Translations under genes and position numbers: made by a program
Shown here: positions 46,136-55,550 of the stretch, piece by piece
How the letters are laid out: each line of letters begins with the position of its first letter
How positions within the stretch are numbered: the stretch's first letter is position 1
Source of the DNA: Debaryomyces hansenii CBS767
Taxonomy: Eukaryota; Ascomycota; Pichiomycetes; Serinales; Debaryomycetaceae
Length of the DNA: 64,000 nucleotides
Direction: 5' to 3'
Assembly (NCBI RefSeq): GCF_000006445.2
Contig: NC_006045.2
Span: 620,001 to 684,000, forward strand
Notes under the pieces: generated by a model
What the model saw: the letters and a program-made list of their open reading frames with translations, nothing else
Databases searched by the model: none
Told to the model about the DNA's origin: nothing

Positions 46136-49087
46136 CTAGTCCTTACCGAAAAGTTTTCTTAATTTAGCAAACTTTTTCTTATCCTTAGATTTGGATTTCA
46201 GAGGCTGATCAGTTTTTCCATCCATAATAGTATTATTATTACGATTTGGCAGGGCATTAGACACAGGAAGGTCATTATTCTTTGAAGGATATTGAGTAGT
46301 GGTTTGATTAGCACTATTTTGTTTATGTGTGAACCCTCCAAGATCTTCATCGGAATCATTGAATCTCGAAGAAAATCCTCCACCAAAAAATTTACTTCTG
46401 CCTTCAGTACCTTCCTCCTCATCAGAATCGGCGAGCCTTGATCTGAAAGCCCTACGGTTTTCAACAGGATTGGAACTAGTATCATTTGTATTCTGTGGTG
46501 GGTTGTTCAAAGAGTTATCAGCTCGTTGGGCCTGATTTGGTGATGACATATCACGCAACGTTGTTCTGCGAGATTTTTGTGCCTGTTGTGTAGCTGGTTG
46601 ATCGGAAGTCTTCTTTGCAGCTACTGGCATGAAAGATGAATTTGGTCTAGCACTGGCCTTCGCATATAACTCGGCAGCTTTCGTCTTTGAGGGAGACTGA
46701 TAATTTGGTTGCAAGGCCGGGTGCGGGCTTATATGATTCATGTAAGATGATCTATCTCTAGTAGGGTTAACATGCGCTGATGTCCTATCTCTTAACTTCC
46801 TATTGCCCATTCCGTTAACAGGAGAATGCTGATTACTCTGAGGAAGAGTTTCAGGAAGGGTCGACTGTGGTCTGAGCGTTCTCGATGCCAAGCCTGGGCT
46901 CTGAGTGGATGGTGATTTTCTTAATGTTGAAATCCGCATGCCTTGATTTGGCTGATTTGGCTGATTTTGCTGATTTTGTTGATTTTTTTGATTTTGTTGA
47001 TTGCGATGATTGCGATGATTTTGTTGATTTTGTTGATTGCGTTGATTTTGTTGATTTTGTTGATTTGATTGATTTTCATAATATTGGTTGTTTGATTGAG
47101 GTTGTTGCATTTGATTCGCTCCACCGTTAAGTTGAGGACCAACATCATTTAGTTGCGACGAGGATATTTTAGAATTCAACCTCGTATTTTCTGCAGTAGC
47201 TAAAGAGAGATAAGCATCTTGCGCCGCATTCTTCACTGTGGATGAATTATTCGACGAATTATAGAATGAGCTAGAATTTTTCATTGCCGACTTCACTGGC
47301 CTTTTCTCCGACCTGGATTGCATGTTAGAATCAAAACTTCCTGTTGAACGTGCTGAAGAACTAGAACTATCATTGTTAAGTGTCGATGTTGGGATCTGCA
47401 ATGTTGTTATAGCAATATCCTCAACTGTAGGGTCTTCAACATCGAGCATATCATGGTTTGATTCTTTAAGTTGCATGGTTTCATCAGTACTGATAATTTC
47501 TGGTTCTGGATCAAATTTAGGCCCAGAATGTTTTGTATCAATAATTTCCAGCAGCGAGTCAAAATTTGGTCTCAAATGCTTTGCAAGATTGTTTTCTTCA
47601 GACTTATCGTATGGCACTTCTTCAATACCGAAGTCTTCTTCATCAGTACTAACAGGTATTGGATTGTCTATTATACTATTACGATTTAATAATTCTTTAG
47701 AATCGCTATACTGACTGATAACATTTAGCTCTGCGGCCCCATGGTCATTTTTAAAGCCATTCTGAAGATGTTCTGAAGTCTTAATATCAGAAGTTGGCTC
47801 ATCACCTACTATGTTTTTCTTTTCTAGTTCATCAACAACCACACTAGATGCATCTATCGAGGCCTCAGGTATAGCTTCTTCCTCATAGATGGAAGTTTCA
47901 TCTTCCGCATTTACGTCCTCATCTCTTGAGATATCATTGATTTCACCTAATGATGGTTTTTCAATTGTTGCATTTTTATTAATTTCTGATTCTTCCTCTT
48001 GTCCTAGACGCTTATTTTCCATTTCGTCGACAATGACCAGAATATTAGGAAGAGGCACATCTTCTTCTTCATCACCTTCATCAATAACTTCAGATACATC
48101 TATGTCTTTATTATTTGCAGCTTCTCTCTTTAAGAGTAGGATCTTCTTTTCGTTTTCTAATCTTTCCAATTTTATTTTTTCATACTCTAAGCGCTTCAAT
48201 TCTAAATCTTTCGAAACCTGCTTTTCATGGTCTATTTGCTGTTGTAATTTCTGCAATTCTGAATCTTCATTACGTCCCTTTCTAGATTGGGCTTCTTCGT
48301 TTTCAGCCATTGTCCCCAAAGCAGGATTTCTACTTAAACTCGAAAGTCTTTGATGCGACGGCTTCTTATTCGCACCTGCTATTGAACTTAATGAAGTTGT
48401 TCTTGGTATTCTTTTTTGAGACAAAGACGTCATCGATCCCGATCTAGGCATTGATCTCATTGAATTGTTTCTGACCACCTCCTTTTGGTATACAGTTTCT
48501 GGAACCTCAATGATCTTGATACCGTTTGGAGTTGGTATATACTTTTTGATCATCTTCACAGTACCAGATTCTGCATGTGGTTGTCCATTACGCGAAGGAG
48601 GCGGAGATAATTGATGTGACAACCTCAAGTCTCTCATTTTAGCATTATTGTAGTTTTGGGTAGCATCCTGATTGATATCATCATAATACGAATCGTCAAA
48701 GCTATCATCTAAGTCATAGCCCCCGTTCGATTGTCTTTGTATTGACGACCTTCTTTGAGCAGAATGAGGAGGTGTCTGCATTGAATGGGAGAGGGTCGAA
48801 TTGTAAGAAGCATCAGAAAAATTTCGAAATTTGTTACTGCTAGGACTTCTTGTAATAGAATCCCTTTTCAAAAGACTGTTGCGCTTCTGAGGTGGTTTCG
48901 ACAAGTATTGGTTTGAGCCTCCACTGGGAGCATGTACACCAGGACCTCCCTGTTGCTTGAGCGACTTTCCAATACTCAATGCAGCTGCCAATGCATTGTT
49001 GTTGGGTTGATTCGTCTTTGATGCAGCAGGACTAACCCCAGTGTACGAGGTGTCATGTACACTTCGATTCTGACGTCTGGAGAACAT
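46136..49087 (-). CDS. SEG1: SEG1-like eisosome stability protein
   Basis: 983 residues from the ATG at 49087 (MFSRRQNRSVHDTSYTG); the frame is open from a TTG at 49120. The chain is mostly disordered: Ser, Asn, Gln and charged. Points that suggest Seg1/Seg2 are the N-terminal basic MFSRR start, ALAAALSIGKSLKQQGG, the conserved TVKMIKKYIPTPNGIKIIEV (about residue 190), a charged coiled coil (about 280-340, KLQQQIDHEKQVSKDLELKR onward) and a basic C terminus ending KKKFAKLRKLFGKD, suited to membrane binding. Seg1 sits under the plasma membrane and is needed for eisosome assembly with Pil1. Asn-Gln-Gln repeats occupy roughly residues 670-715. The disordered character makes paralogue assignment (Seg1, Seg2, Eis1) uncertain. 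Confidence 0.7.
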   Translation of the reverse strand: MFSRRQNRSVHDTSYTGVSPAASKTNQPNNNALAAALSIGKSLKQQGGPGVHAPSGGSNQYLSKPPQKRNSLLKRDSITRSPSSNKFRNFSDASYNSTLSHSMQTPPHSAQRRSSIQRQSNGGYDLDDSFDDSYYDDINQDATQNYNNAKMRDLRLSHQLSPPPSRNGQPHAESGTVKMIKKYIPTPNGIKIIEVPETVYQKEVVRNNSMRSMPRSGSMTSLSQKRIPRTTSLSSIAGANKKPSHQRLSSLSRNPALGTMAENEEAQSRKGRNEDSELQKLQQQIDHEKQVSKDLELKRLEYEKIKLERLENEKKILLLKREAANNKDIDVSEVIDEGDEEEDVPLPNILVIVDEMENKRLGQEEESEINKNATIEKPSLGEINDISRDEDVNAEDETSIYEEEAIPEASIDASSVVVDELEKKNIVGDEPTSDIKTSEHLQNGFKNDHGAAELNVISQYSDSKELLNRNSIIDNPIPVSTDEEDFGIEEVPYDKSEENNLAKHLRPNFDSLLEIIDTKHSGPKFDPEPEIISTDETMQLKESNHDMLDVEDPTVEDIAITTLQIPTSTLNNDSSSSSARSTGSFDSNMQSRSEKRPVKSAMKNSSSFYNSSNNSSTVKNAAQDAYLSLATAENTRLNSKISSSQLNDVGPQLNGGANQMQQPQSNNQYYENQSNQQNQQNQRNQQNQQNHRNHRNQQNQKNQQNQQNQPNQPNQGMRISTLRKSPSTQSPGLASRTLRPQSTLPETLPQSNQHSPVNGMGNRKLRDRTSAHVNPTRDRSSYMNHISPHPALQPNYQSPSKTKAAELYAKASARPNSSFMPVAAKKTSDQPATQQAQKSRRTTLRDMSSPNQAQRADNSLNNPPQNTNDTSSNPVENRRAFRSRLADSDEEEGTEGRSKFFGGGFSSRFNDSDEDLGGFTHKQNSANQTTTQYPSKNNDLPVSNALPNRNNNTIMDGKTDQPLKSKSKDKKKFAKLRKLFGKD
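46943..47078 (-). repeat. In-frame 9-base repeat coding Asn-Gln-Gln units in the SEG1-like gene
   Basis: About fifteen imperfect copies of TTGATTTTG on the plus strand, read on the minus strand as Asn-Gln-x units with variants His-Arg, Lys-Asn and Pro-Asn. Such arrays expand and contract by replication slippage; the unit keeps frame. Confidence 0.9.
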
Positions 49088-49312
49088 CTTCTTACTTCTT
49101 GGTTGAGTTTCTTGCTTCAATTACGCCTGTCTTAGATAGATTAGTATAATTTATCCAAATCCTGGTGCTAATTTCACTCGACTTGCCTCAATGTTCCTTA
49201 CAGTTTCATTTATTCACTAATGTTTTTATCAAGGACACTAAAAAGTTTCGTTGCTGGCGTAGTCATTAGTCACGTGGAAAACACTGTCCCCATTCCCATC
49301 TATTAGGCAAGG

Positions 49313-49747
49313 CTATATAGTCGTTTTATATACATATGGATTTGGAGATGGTCTGATTCTATTTAACCCCAAAGTATTCGAGAGCCATAACCCACATCTC
49401 TGACCCTGCTGCACAATTATTCCCAAAAATGGGCGGATGCTAATCAAAAATCCAGTCCATAAGAACCCTTGTATGAGCGGCATAAGGATTTGATCTTTGA
49501 ACACGGCGTATGCAATTATGGAAGGGGAAATTGGACCTATAGGATGAAATCCGCTTGGCCCACTTGGACTATCTATTATTTGTTGTTCTTGGTCATCTAT
49601 TTTGCCGCTAAGTAAAGTCAATTCTTTTTCCGTAAGCGCTGCGGAATTTTTAGCATCTGGAGTGGGGGTTTGGTATCCAGCATATGAGTATAATGTTCTC
49701 AAGAACGATTCTTCGAATCTCAAATCAGGAAGCGTAAAAGCTGACAT
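49313..49747 (-). CDS. Small DUF1770-like membrane protein (possible Atg43 relative)
   Basis: 144 residues, start ATG at 49747. The N terminus FTLPDLRFEESFLRTLYSYA and the central FKDQILMPLIQGFLWTGFLI pattern (Asp-Gln-x-x-x-Pro-x-x-Gln-Gly-x-x-Trp) resemble what I recall of the fungal DUF1770 family, which includes the S. pombe mitophagy receptor Atg43 of the mitochondrial outer membrane. One hydrophobic segment (about residues 88-112) would be a single transmembrane span, with about 85 residues before it and a short basic tail after it. An acidic loop (GKIDDQEQQIIDS) precedes the span. The assignment is by motif memory and needs a profile search. It is divergent from RPB3, sharing a 189-base promoter. 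Confidence 0.6.
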   Translation of the reverse strand: MSAFTLPDLRFEESFLRTLYSYAGYQTPTPDAKNSAALTEKELTLLSGKIDDQEQQIIDSPSGPSGFHPIGPISPSIIAYAVFKDQILMPLIQGFLWTGFLISIRPFLGIIVQQGQRCGLWLSNTLGLNRIRPSPNPYVYKTTI

Positions 49748-49936
49748 TTGTGATGATGTTACTGATAGACGCCAGAAGAAAACCCCAGGCGAATTGATTT
49801 ATATCTGAGATGAGGACTAACCTGTAAATAATCGCAATCGAGAAGAATTTGCTGGTTACGTCAAAAACTCGACCAAAAGTGAAAATTATAGACAAACACA
49901 AATAGAATATACTGACAAATACAAGAATAACAGGAG

Positions 49937-50872
49937 ATGGATATAGATAAAGGAAGTGACACGGGTCCAAGAGTGACTATAAGACATACGGATAAAGAGC
50001 ATGTTGATTTTATATTGAAGGATGTCGATTTAGCGATGGCAAATTCTATGAGAAGAACGATGTTGGCAGAAGTGCCTACATTAGCTATAGACCTTGTTGA
50101 AATCGAGGTGAATACGTCAGTGTTAGCAGATGAATTCATTTCGCATAGATTGGGGTTAATACCATTGAATAGTGAAGGTATCGACAATTTATCGTATTCT
50201 AGGGACTGTACCTGTGATCAGTACTGTGCTAATTGTTCGGTGAAGTTAGAACTAACTGCTAAGTGTGATACAGATTCGACCATGAGCGTATATTCGTCTG
50301 ATTTGGCTAAGTTTCATAATGGTTCGAAATTGGGGGACCCTGTGGCTCGTGATAATCATCGTAAGGGACCACTTATTTGTAAATTAAGAAAGCATCAGGA
50401 ATTAAGAATAACTTGTATTGCCAAGAAGGGTATTGCTAAGGAACATGCCAAATGGTCGCCTTGTGGTGCCATAGGATTTGAATACGACCCTTGGAACAAG
50501 TTGAAACATACAGACTACTGGTACGAAGATGATGCGGATGAAGAATGGCCAAAATCGGCTAACTGTGACTGGGAAGAAGCTCCTGATGCAGACGCTCCGT
50601 TTGACTATAAGGCAAAGCCATCGACCTTCTATATGGATGTTGAAACAGTTGGCAATTTACCTCCTAACGAAGTTATTTTAAAGGGTATCGAGACTTTACA
50701 ATTGAAGCTTGCGGGTATTTCGATGGAATTAAATAAAGACAGTATAGAAGCCAGCAATGCTGCTGCCGGGGGTTTTACGACATACGGTAGATCGCCTGGA
50801 GGAAATTCTCCAGGAATGGGTAACTCTCCTTATGGCGGGGATAGTGGCTTTGGTAATTCTACATGGGGTTAA
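49937..50872 (+). CDS. RPB3: RPB3, RNA polymerase II third-largest subunit
   Basis: 311 residues. The alpha-motif is present as [20 protein letters not shown] and [20 protein letters not shown], followed by [20 protein letters not shown]. The zinc site is Cys91, Cys93, Cys97 and Cys100 in [11 protein letters not shown]. Other Rpb3 features are [40 protein letters not shown] and [17 protein letters not shown]. Rpb3 pairs with Rpb11 to start assembly of the polymerase II core. The tail is Gly/Ser/Asn-rich with a repeated Gly-Asn-Ser-Pro. It is followed by HIS6 and FAF1, the same order and orientation as on S. cerevisiae chromosome IX. Confidence 0.98.
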   Translation: MDIDKGSDTGPRVTIRHTDKEHVDFILKDVDLAMANSMRRTMLAEVPTLAIDLVEIEVNTSVLADEFISHRLGLIPLNSEGIDNLSYSRDCTCDQYCANCSVKLELTAKCDTDSTMSVYSSDLAKFHNGSKLGDPVARDNHRKGPLICKLRKHQELRITCIAKKGIAKEHAKWSPCGAIGFEYDPWNKLKHTDYWYEDDADEEWPKSANCDWEEAPDADAPFDYKAKPSTFYMDVETVGNLPPNEVILKGIETLQLKLAGISMELNKDSIEASNAAAGGFTTYGRSPGGNSPGMGNSPYGGDSGFGNSTWG

Positions 50873-50974
50873 ATTACTGAAAATGATTCTATCCTACCTG
50901 TCTTCTTTTTATTTCTCTAGATCTATGTGATCTAGTTTCTCTTGTATAATTATATCTATATATTAAATATAAAG

Positions 50975-51805
50975 TTAATGTAATTCGTTCCAGGACACAA
51001 GGTCATCAAATTTAACCAACTTTCCACCAAACACATCCAATGCACTTCCATAGGTCAAGTCAACCTTATCATCACTCAACTTGCTGACTGTATCTAAATC
51101 TTTGACCAGTCTGGCACCACCGGCATATACTATCTTCCCTTCAAAGCCCTCAGGACACCACTCTCCCAATTTCGCCACAAGATTCACATCAATTCCATTG
51201 CATAACCCTTCGACATCTGCAGCATGTATCAAAAATTCGTCACAATATTGAGACACTTCACCCAAAAACTCAGCGCTTAATTTGTTGTTAGTCAATGTCT
51301 GCCATTTGTTCATAGCAACCACCCATTCAATTTTGTCATCAACTCTTAACTCTCTGCAACTCAAATCAACAATCAATCTAGATTTGCCCACCAATTCAGA
51401 TACTCGTTTTAGCTTTACCCAGTCAAACTCCTTACCTTCATCGCTATCACTGAATAGCCAACTTGTCAAAATAACATGAGAAGCTTTATGTACATCCAAC
51501 CATTCCAATGCGTTATCACCATTGATGCCACCTCCTACTTGCAAGTTATTTGGCCACAGCTGACACGCCAATTTAGCTGCTTCATCATTTTCAGGGTTGG
51601 AACCTAATTTGATTACATGGCATCCATTTATGCCCGCATTTTTGTATAATTCGGCATAATATGACGAAGGTTTGGTCGAAACGAAGTTCTCTGTAGTAGT
51701 TGATTTATGGTTCAATTCTGTTGTATCATCTTGTGTTAAAGTACCACCAACAATTTGCTTTACTTGACCAGAATGTATGTCAATACAGCCTCTGAACTTT
51801 GTCAT
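50975..51805 (-). CDS. HIS6: HIS6, ProFAR isomerase (histidine biosynthesis)
   Basis: 276-residue (beta-alpha)8 barrel that converts the phosphoribosylformimino-AICAR-P intermediate to PRFAR in the fourth step of histidine synthesis. Features are [20 protein letters not shown] at the start (catalytic Asp in CIDIHSG), [56 protein letters not shown] and [17 protein letters not shown]. The barrel ends with [15 protein letters not shown] and [19 protein letters not shown]. At x the codon is CTG (51107-51109), where S. cerevisiae His6 has Ser, in accord with CTG-Ser decoding. No Gcn4 consensus is seen in the 137-base spacer shared with FAF1. Confidence 0.97.
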   Translation of the reverse strand: MTKFRGCIDIHSGQVKQIVGGTLTQDDTTELNHKSTTTENFVSTKPSSYYAELYKNAGINGCHVIKLGSNPENDEAAKLACQLWPNNLQVGGGINGDNALEWLDVHKASHVILTSWLFSDSDEGKEFDWVKLKRVSELVGKSRLIVDLSCRELRVDDKIEWVVAMNKWQTLTNNKLSAEFLGEVSQYCDEFLIHAADVEGLCNGIDVNLVAKLGEWCPEGFEGKIVYAGGARLVKDLDTVSKLSDDKVDLTYGSALDVFGGKLVKFDDLVSWNELH

Positions 51806-51929
51806 TCTGTTTAATATGATTTCTTTACCAATATAACCTGAATAAGGTCTTATTTAGTGTTAGCAGGTTATGTCCTTTCGGAATCTCGATACTCTCTCAA
51901 GCCGCACTGGCTATTAAAAAAATTTAAAT

Positions 51930-51986
51930 ATGTCTCTGCTTTATGTCCCATATTACTGCAACGAAAACCAAACGCAACATGAGTGA
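51930..51986 (+). promoter_or_regulatory. Upstream ORF overlapping the FAF1 start region
   Basis: ATG at 51930 opens an 18-codon frame ending with TGA at 51984-51986. It overlaps both candidate FAF1 ATGs (51943 and 51979) in another frame. If included in the mRNA it would reduce initiation at FAF1. Confidence 0.35.
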
Positions 51987-52965
51987 TGACGAGTACATGA
52001 AGGCATTAGAAATACAGAGGAGAAACTTTGAGGCCCAATTTGGATCTTTGGAAACTATGGGGTTCCAAGATAAATCCAAGGTGGATGAGAATAATGCTGA
52101 GGATGGCCTAGGCGATGAGGAGGACCAAGATAAAAATGAAGACGAATATGAATTTAATGGGTTTGAGTCTAACGATGAATCAGGTTCAGAACAAGACAAG
52201 GACACAGATTCAAGTGAAGAATTTGTTTCGGACGAGGAGGAAACAAGAGTTGTTCCTAAAGTGGTGAAGATAAACGACCACCATTCCACTAATAACGGAA
52301 CTATAATAAGCAAGGCCGACAAAAAGTTACTCAGATCAGGTAGAGCACCAACCCTTGCCGAAATTGCCAGAAAGGAGCAAGAGCTTCAGAAAAAAAATAA
52401 GAAATCCCAGCAAGCAGTTAAGGAAGATGAAGATAACTTGGAAAACGACTTGAAGCTACAGAGATTATTGCAAGAATCGCATATATTGGCAAACAAGGTT
52501 GAATATTCAGGTGCAGATGTCACATTGCAAACGCTTGATTTCGAGGCACCTACCGGTAACGCAAGGAAAAGAACACTTGATTCACGTCTCAGAAACATCT
52601 CTTCTGTTAACTCGTCTACCAAAGGATTGCCTAAGACGTTGGAAAAAATGCCTATGTCGATGAGAAAGGGTATGATCGCCAGTCGTGAACGTCAAATCGC
52701 GAAGTATGAAGAAGAGGCCAGGAATGCAGGTATCATTTTGTCGAAGGTCAAGAAAGGTGAATTGAGAGACATTAAACAAGGAAAGGGCTCTACATCAGCC
52801 AGTGATAGATTGGGAACTGGTAAAAGGGCTCCAAGGAAAATCAGAGACAGAGGATTGAAAATTAATTCGGTAGGTAGATCTACAAGGAATGGTTTGATTA
52901 TTTCCCAACAAGAAATCGACAAAATTAACAATCAAGGTCGCCGTTTCAACAAGAAGAAGAGATAA
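51979..52965 (+). CDS. FAF1: FAF1, 18S rRNA processing factor
   Basis: 328 residues from the ATG at 51979 (MSDDEYMKALEIQRRNFEAQ), which aligns with the start of S. cerevisiae Faf1; an in-frame ATG at 51943 would add 12 residues. The N-terminal block EAQFGSLETMGFQDKSK is diagnostic and is followed by an acidic region (about residues 35-95). The C-terminal half has KMPMSMRKGMIASRERQIAK, YEEEARNAGIILSKVKKGEL and RDRGLKINSVGRSTRNGLII, ending in a basic NLS-like RRFNKKKR. Faf1 is a nucleolar 40S assembly protein that binds Krr1. Divergent from HIS6, as in S. cerevisiae. An A/T tract in the spacer (about 51914-51928) resembles the RRPE element of ribosome-biogenesis promoters. Confidence 0.95.
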   Translation: MSDDEYMKALEIQRRNFEAQFGSLETMGFQDKSKVDENNAEDGLGDEEDQDKNEDEYEFNGFESNDESGSEQDKDTDSSEEFVSDEEETRVVPKVVKINDHHSTNNGTIISKADKKLLRSGRAPTLAEIARKEQELQKKNKKSQQAVKEDEDNLENDLKLQRLLQESHILANKVEYSGADVTLQTLDFEAPTGNARKRTLDSRLRNISSVNSSTKGLPKTLEKMPMSMRKGMIASRERQIAKYEEEARNAGIILSKVKKGELRDIKQGKGSTSASDRLGTGKRAPRKIRDRGLKINSVGRSTRNGLIISQQEIDKINNQGRRFNKKKR

Positions 52966-53148
52966 TCTTCGGGATTATAGACATATATATATATACTTAT
53001 ATTACTGTATAATAGTTAACAGAAGCATCTGTCAAATTTCAACGTGACAATTATTTTAGATGCAGGATTATGTTTAAGTGCTAAAACATAAACAAACGAT
53101 TTAGTAATGATAGACTTAAACAACCTATACCTATAGACGTAAATAAAG

Positions 53149-55383
53149 ATGAGTTCTCAAGTATTACCCAAGAAAAGGGGGATACAGAATGGAAACGGCA
53201 GAACGCCTTCTGGTAGGGTTAGTTCTCTACACGATCTTTCACATAAAGGTAGGGTCATCTCTGGAAGAACTCTATCCAAATCAAAGCGAGTACCTTCAAA
53301 TAATAGACATGTTAGTCGTGGGGACCTTTTTGTGGGTAGAGGTGAAGATGCAAACGGGTCATTTTCGGAAGAAAATGCCATTCATTTTGACGAGAATAAG
53401 AATACAATTTTGTCCAATTTCGAAGAGTGGATAAAACTATCAACCGACAATAAGATTACGTCGAAAAATTCGTGGCAATTCGCCTTGATTGATTACTTTC
53501 ATGACTTGAATGTTATAAAGGATGGAGAAAACATCAACTTCCAAAGGGCATCTGCAACTTTGGATGGGTGTGTCAAGATTTATCTGAGTAGAGTGGAGTC
53601 TGCGGCCACTGAAACAGGTCGGTTGTTAAGTGGATTAGCCACGAAAAAGGGCCAGGAAGCGAACGAGAACGGGGAAGGCAACGATGATCAACTCAGTGAG
53701 TCGGAGGAAGCAAACGACTCCCAAATGGGCGTTGGTGACTCCAAAAGGAAGAGAAAAATAAACAGGGTTCTTGAATCTACTTTGGTACCATTCGAAACAA
53801 TAAGAATTAGAAAATTAGACCAGGAATTGGCTATTGATCCGTTATTCAAAAAGGCGTTGGCGGAATTTGATGAAGGTGGGGCTAAAAGCTTATTATTGAA
53901 CACGTTAAATATCGATTCATCGGGTAGGGTTGTATTTGATGCAACATCCAACCCTATCAAAGATGAATCTGCAGAATCAAGTCCCAAGCCAAAGGAGAAG
54001 ATACAAACAAATGAAATTGAACCAGATATCTCTACATTGCAAAATTTTATTTTCAAGGATCCTGAAGAGTTAGATGATTTGACCATATGTCCATCCTTGG
54101 ATCAGCTAGACGTGGTACTTGCAGATGTCAATAAGGCCAAGACTATACTAAGTGATGTAAACAACAAGTTTCTGCACGACGAACAAAACGAGGACGAATT
54201 TGCTGATAGAAATAGAGTTAGCGATGAAGTGGACCTTGAATTCCCTAACTATGATGATGATGATTTTGGTGATGTAAATGTGGGCAATTTTGATGATGAA
54301 AATAATGAACAACAAAATAAAGAATTTAATGAAACCGTATCAGAACAGATCGTGAGTAATACAGGGAACGTCATGACCTCCGCCGCAAGTGCCAAACTCC
54401 TTGATGTCGATCTTATGGCGTATTTTGATGAAAGAATGAAAACCAATTGGAGAGGGCCAGAACATTGGCGTGTTGCAGCGATTAAAAAATCTAAACGAGT
54501 AGAAGATCCAACTATCAAGAAGGAAACTAATGTATCAGAACCATCACAAGCACAAAAGAAGAAGCAGTCAATAATCATAAATTTTTTTGACGACGATGAC
54601 GACGATGATATTGAAGATAAATTATTTGAGACTCCTAAGAATTCATTATCAACAACAAGGAAACCCGACGGAAGAACGAATGAAAACGCTAATAGACTTC
54701 CCGAAGATATCCAGTATAATTCGGTCAGACTTACGAACTTATTTATGAAACCTCAGACTTCTATTTTATATTTCCCAAAGAAGGATATTCTGTCTACACC
54801 AAACCATTCAAAGCCGCTTACCGACGAAAACTTCTTTGCCAACCAATATCATCAGAACCAAGAAAACGACAGAATGTCCACATCGATGCGTCAAGCTGAA
54901 CTCGAAGACCTTGACGATTTTGGCAACGACGACGATTTCGGAGGCATAGATTTCAATGATGCTTTGGAAGGTGGCACAATTTTAAGCGGGTCCGATCCCG
55001 ACAAAACAGGAGGAATGGCAGGTGGAACACAATTGATTACTGGTGGTAGAAAAGTGCGACCAGAATACGTCAATTTCTCCCGGATGGCAAAAAGAGTTGA
55101 TGTTAAACTTTTGAAGGATAATTTGTGGAATAGCTTAAAGCCGAAAAACGGCACCAAAACAACAGATGATTTAAAACTTAAGGAAGAGTCCAGTTCTCCT
55201 ACCGAAGATGCCAAAACTTTCGGAGACGTAGTTACTTCTGTTGGTAAGTTGTACGGAGCGGATGAGAAAAAGGATTTATCTACAAGTTTTTGCTTCATTT
55301 GTTTACTTCATTTAGCAAATGAGCATGGTTTTGATATAGCGCCAAATGAGGCTCACGATGACTTGGCAATCACTGGTATATAG
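53149..55383 (+). CDS. BRN1: BRN1, condensin kleisin subunit (Barren/CAP-H)
   Basis: 744 residues. After a basic Ser/Arg-rich N terminus comes the kleisin N-terminal motif: NFEEWIKLSTDNKITSKNSW, then FQRASATLDGCVKIYLSRVE and the segment around LLSGLATKKG. Further Barren-family blocks are TLVPFETIRIRKLDQELAID, PLFKKALAEFDEGGAKSLLL, YFDERMKTNWRGPEHWRVAA, RPEYVNFSRMAKRVDVKLLK and the C-terminal FCFICLLHLANEHGFDIAPN winged-helix region that binds the Smc head. Long acidic tracts separate them, including a run of seven Asp near residue 483. Brn1 closes the Smc2-Smc4 ring and recruits the HEAT subunits for mitotic chromosome compaction. Confidence 0.96.
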   Translation: MSSQVLPKKRGIQNGNGRTPSGRVSSLHDLSHKGRVISGRTLSKSKRVPSNNRHVSRGDLFVGRGEDANGSFSEENAIHFDENKNTILSNFEEWIKLSTDNKITSKNSWQFALIDYFHDLNVIKDGENINFQRASATLDGCVKIYLSRVESAATETGRLLSGLATKKGQEANENGEGNDDQLSESEEANDSQMGVGDSKRKRKINRVLESTLVPFETIRIRKLDQELAIDPLFKKALAEFDEGGAKSLLLNTLNIDSSGRVVFDATSNPIKDESAESSPKPKEKIQTNEIEPDISTLQNFIFKDPEELDDLTICPSLDQLDVVLADVNKAKTILSDVNNKFLHDEQNEDEFADRNRVSDEVDLEFPNYDDDDFGDVNVGNFDDENNEQQNKEFNETVSEQIVSNTGNVMTSAASAKLLDVDLMAYFDERMKTNWRGPEHWRVAAIKKSKRVEDPTIKKETNVSEPSQAQKKKQSIIINFFDDDDDDDIEDKLFETPKNSLSTTRKPDGRTNENANRLPEDIQYNSVRLTNLFMKPQTSILYFPKKDILSTPNHSKPLTDENFFANQYHQNQENDRMSTSMRQAELEDLDDFGNDDDFGGIDFNDALEGGTILSGSDPDKTGGMAGGTQLITGGRKVRPEYVNFSRMAKRVDVKLLKDNLWNSLKPKNGTKTTDDLKLKEESSSPTEDAKTFGDVVTSVGKLYGADEKKDLSTSFCFICLLHLANEHGFDIAPNEAHDDLAITGI

Positions 55384-55550
55384 TATTTTGTATTGTATAG
55401 TGAATGCAAAATTATTTGGCAATAAGTTACGTGATCTCAAAATTTGTCATCACCCACTACCAAAATTTCGAATCCTTGTGGAAACTCGTAGAATGGCGTT
55501 AATTATCCATACAATTGAATATTATAAGATTATTTGTAAATAACCAAATA

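Noticed and set aside
46885..47130. Plus-strand Asp/Phe/Val-rich frame opposite the SEG1-like gene
   Set aside because: It is the mirror of the Asn-Gln repeat in the opposite strand.
52982..52996. TA run after FAF1 as a terminator signal or microsatellite of interest
   Set aside because: Short TA runs follow several genes here (2668, 8550, 45975) and reflect AT-rich 3' regions.
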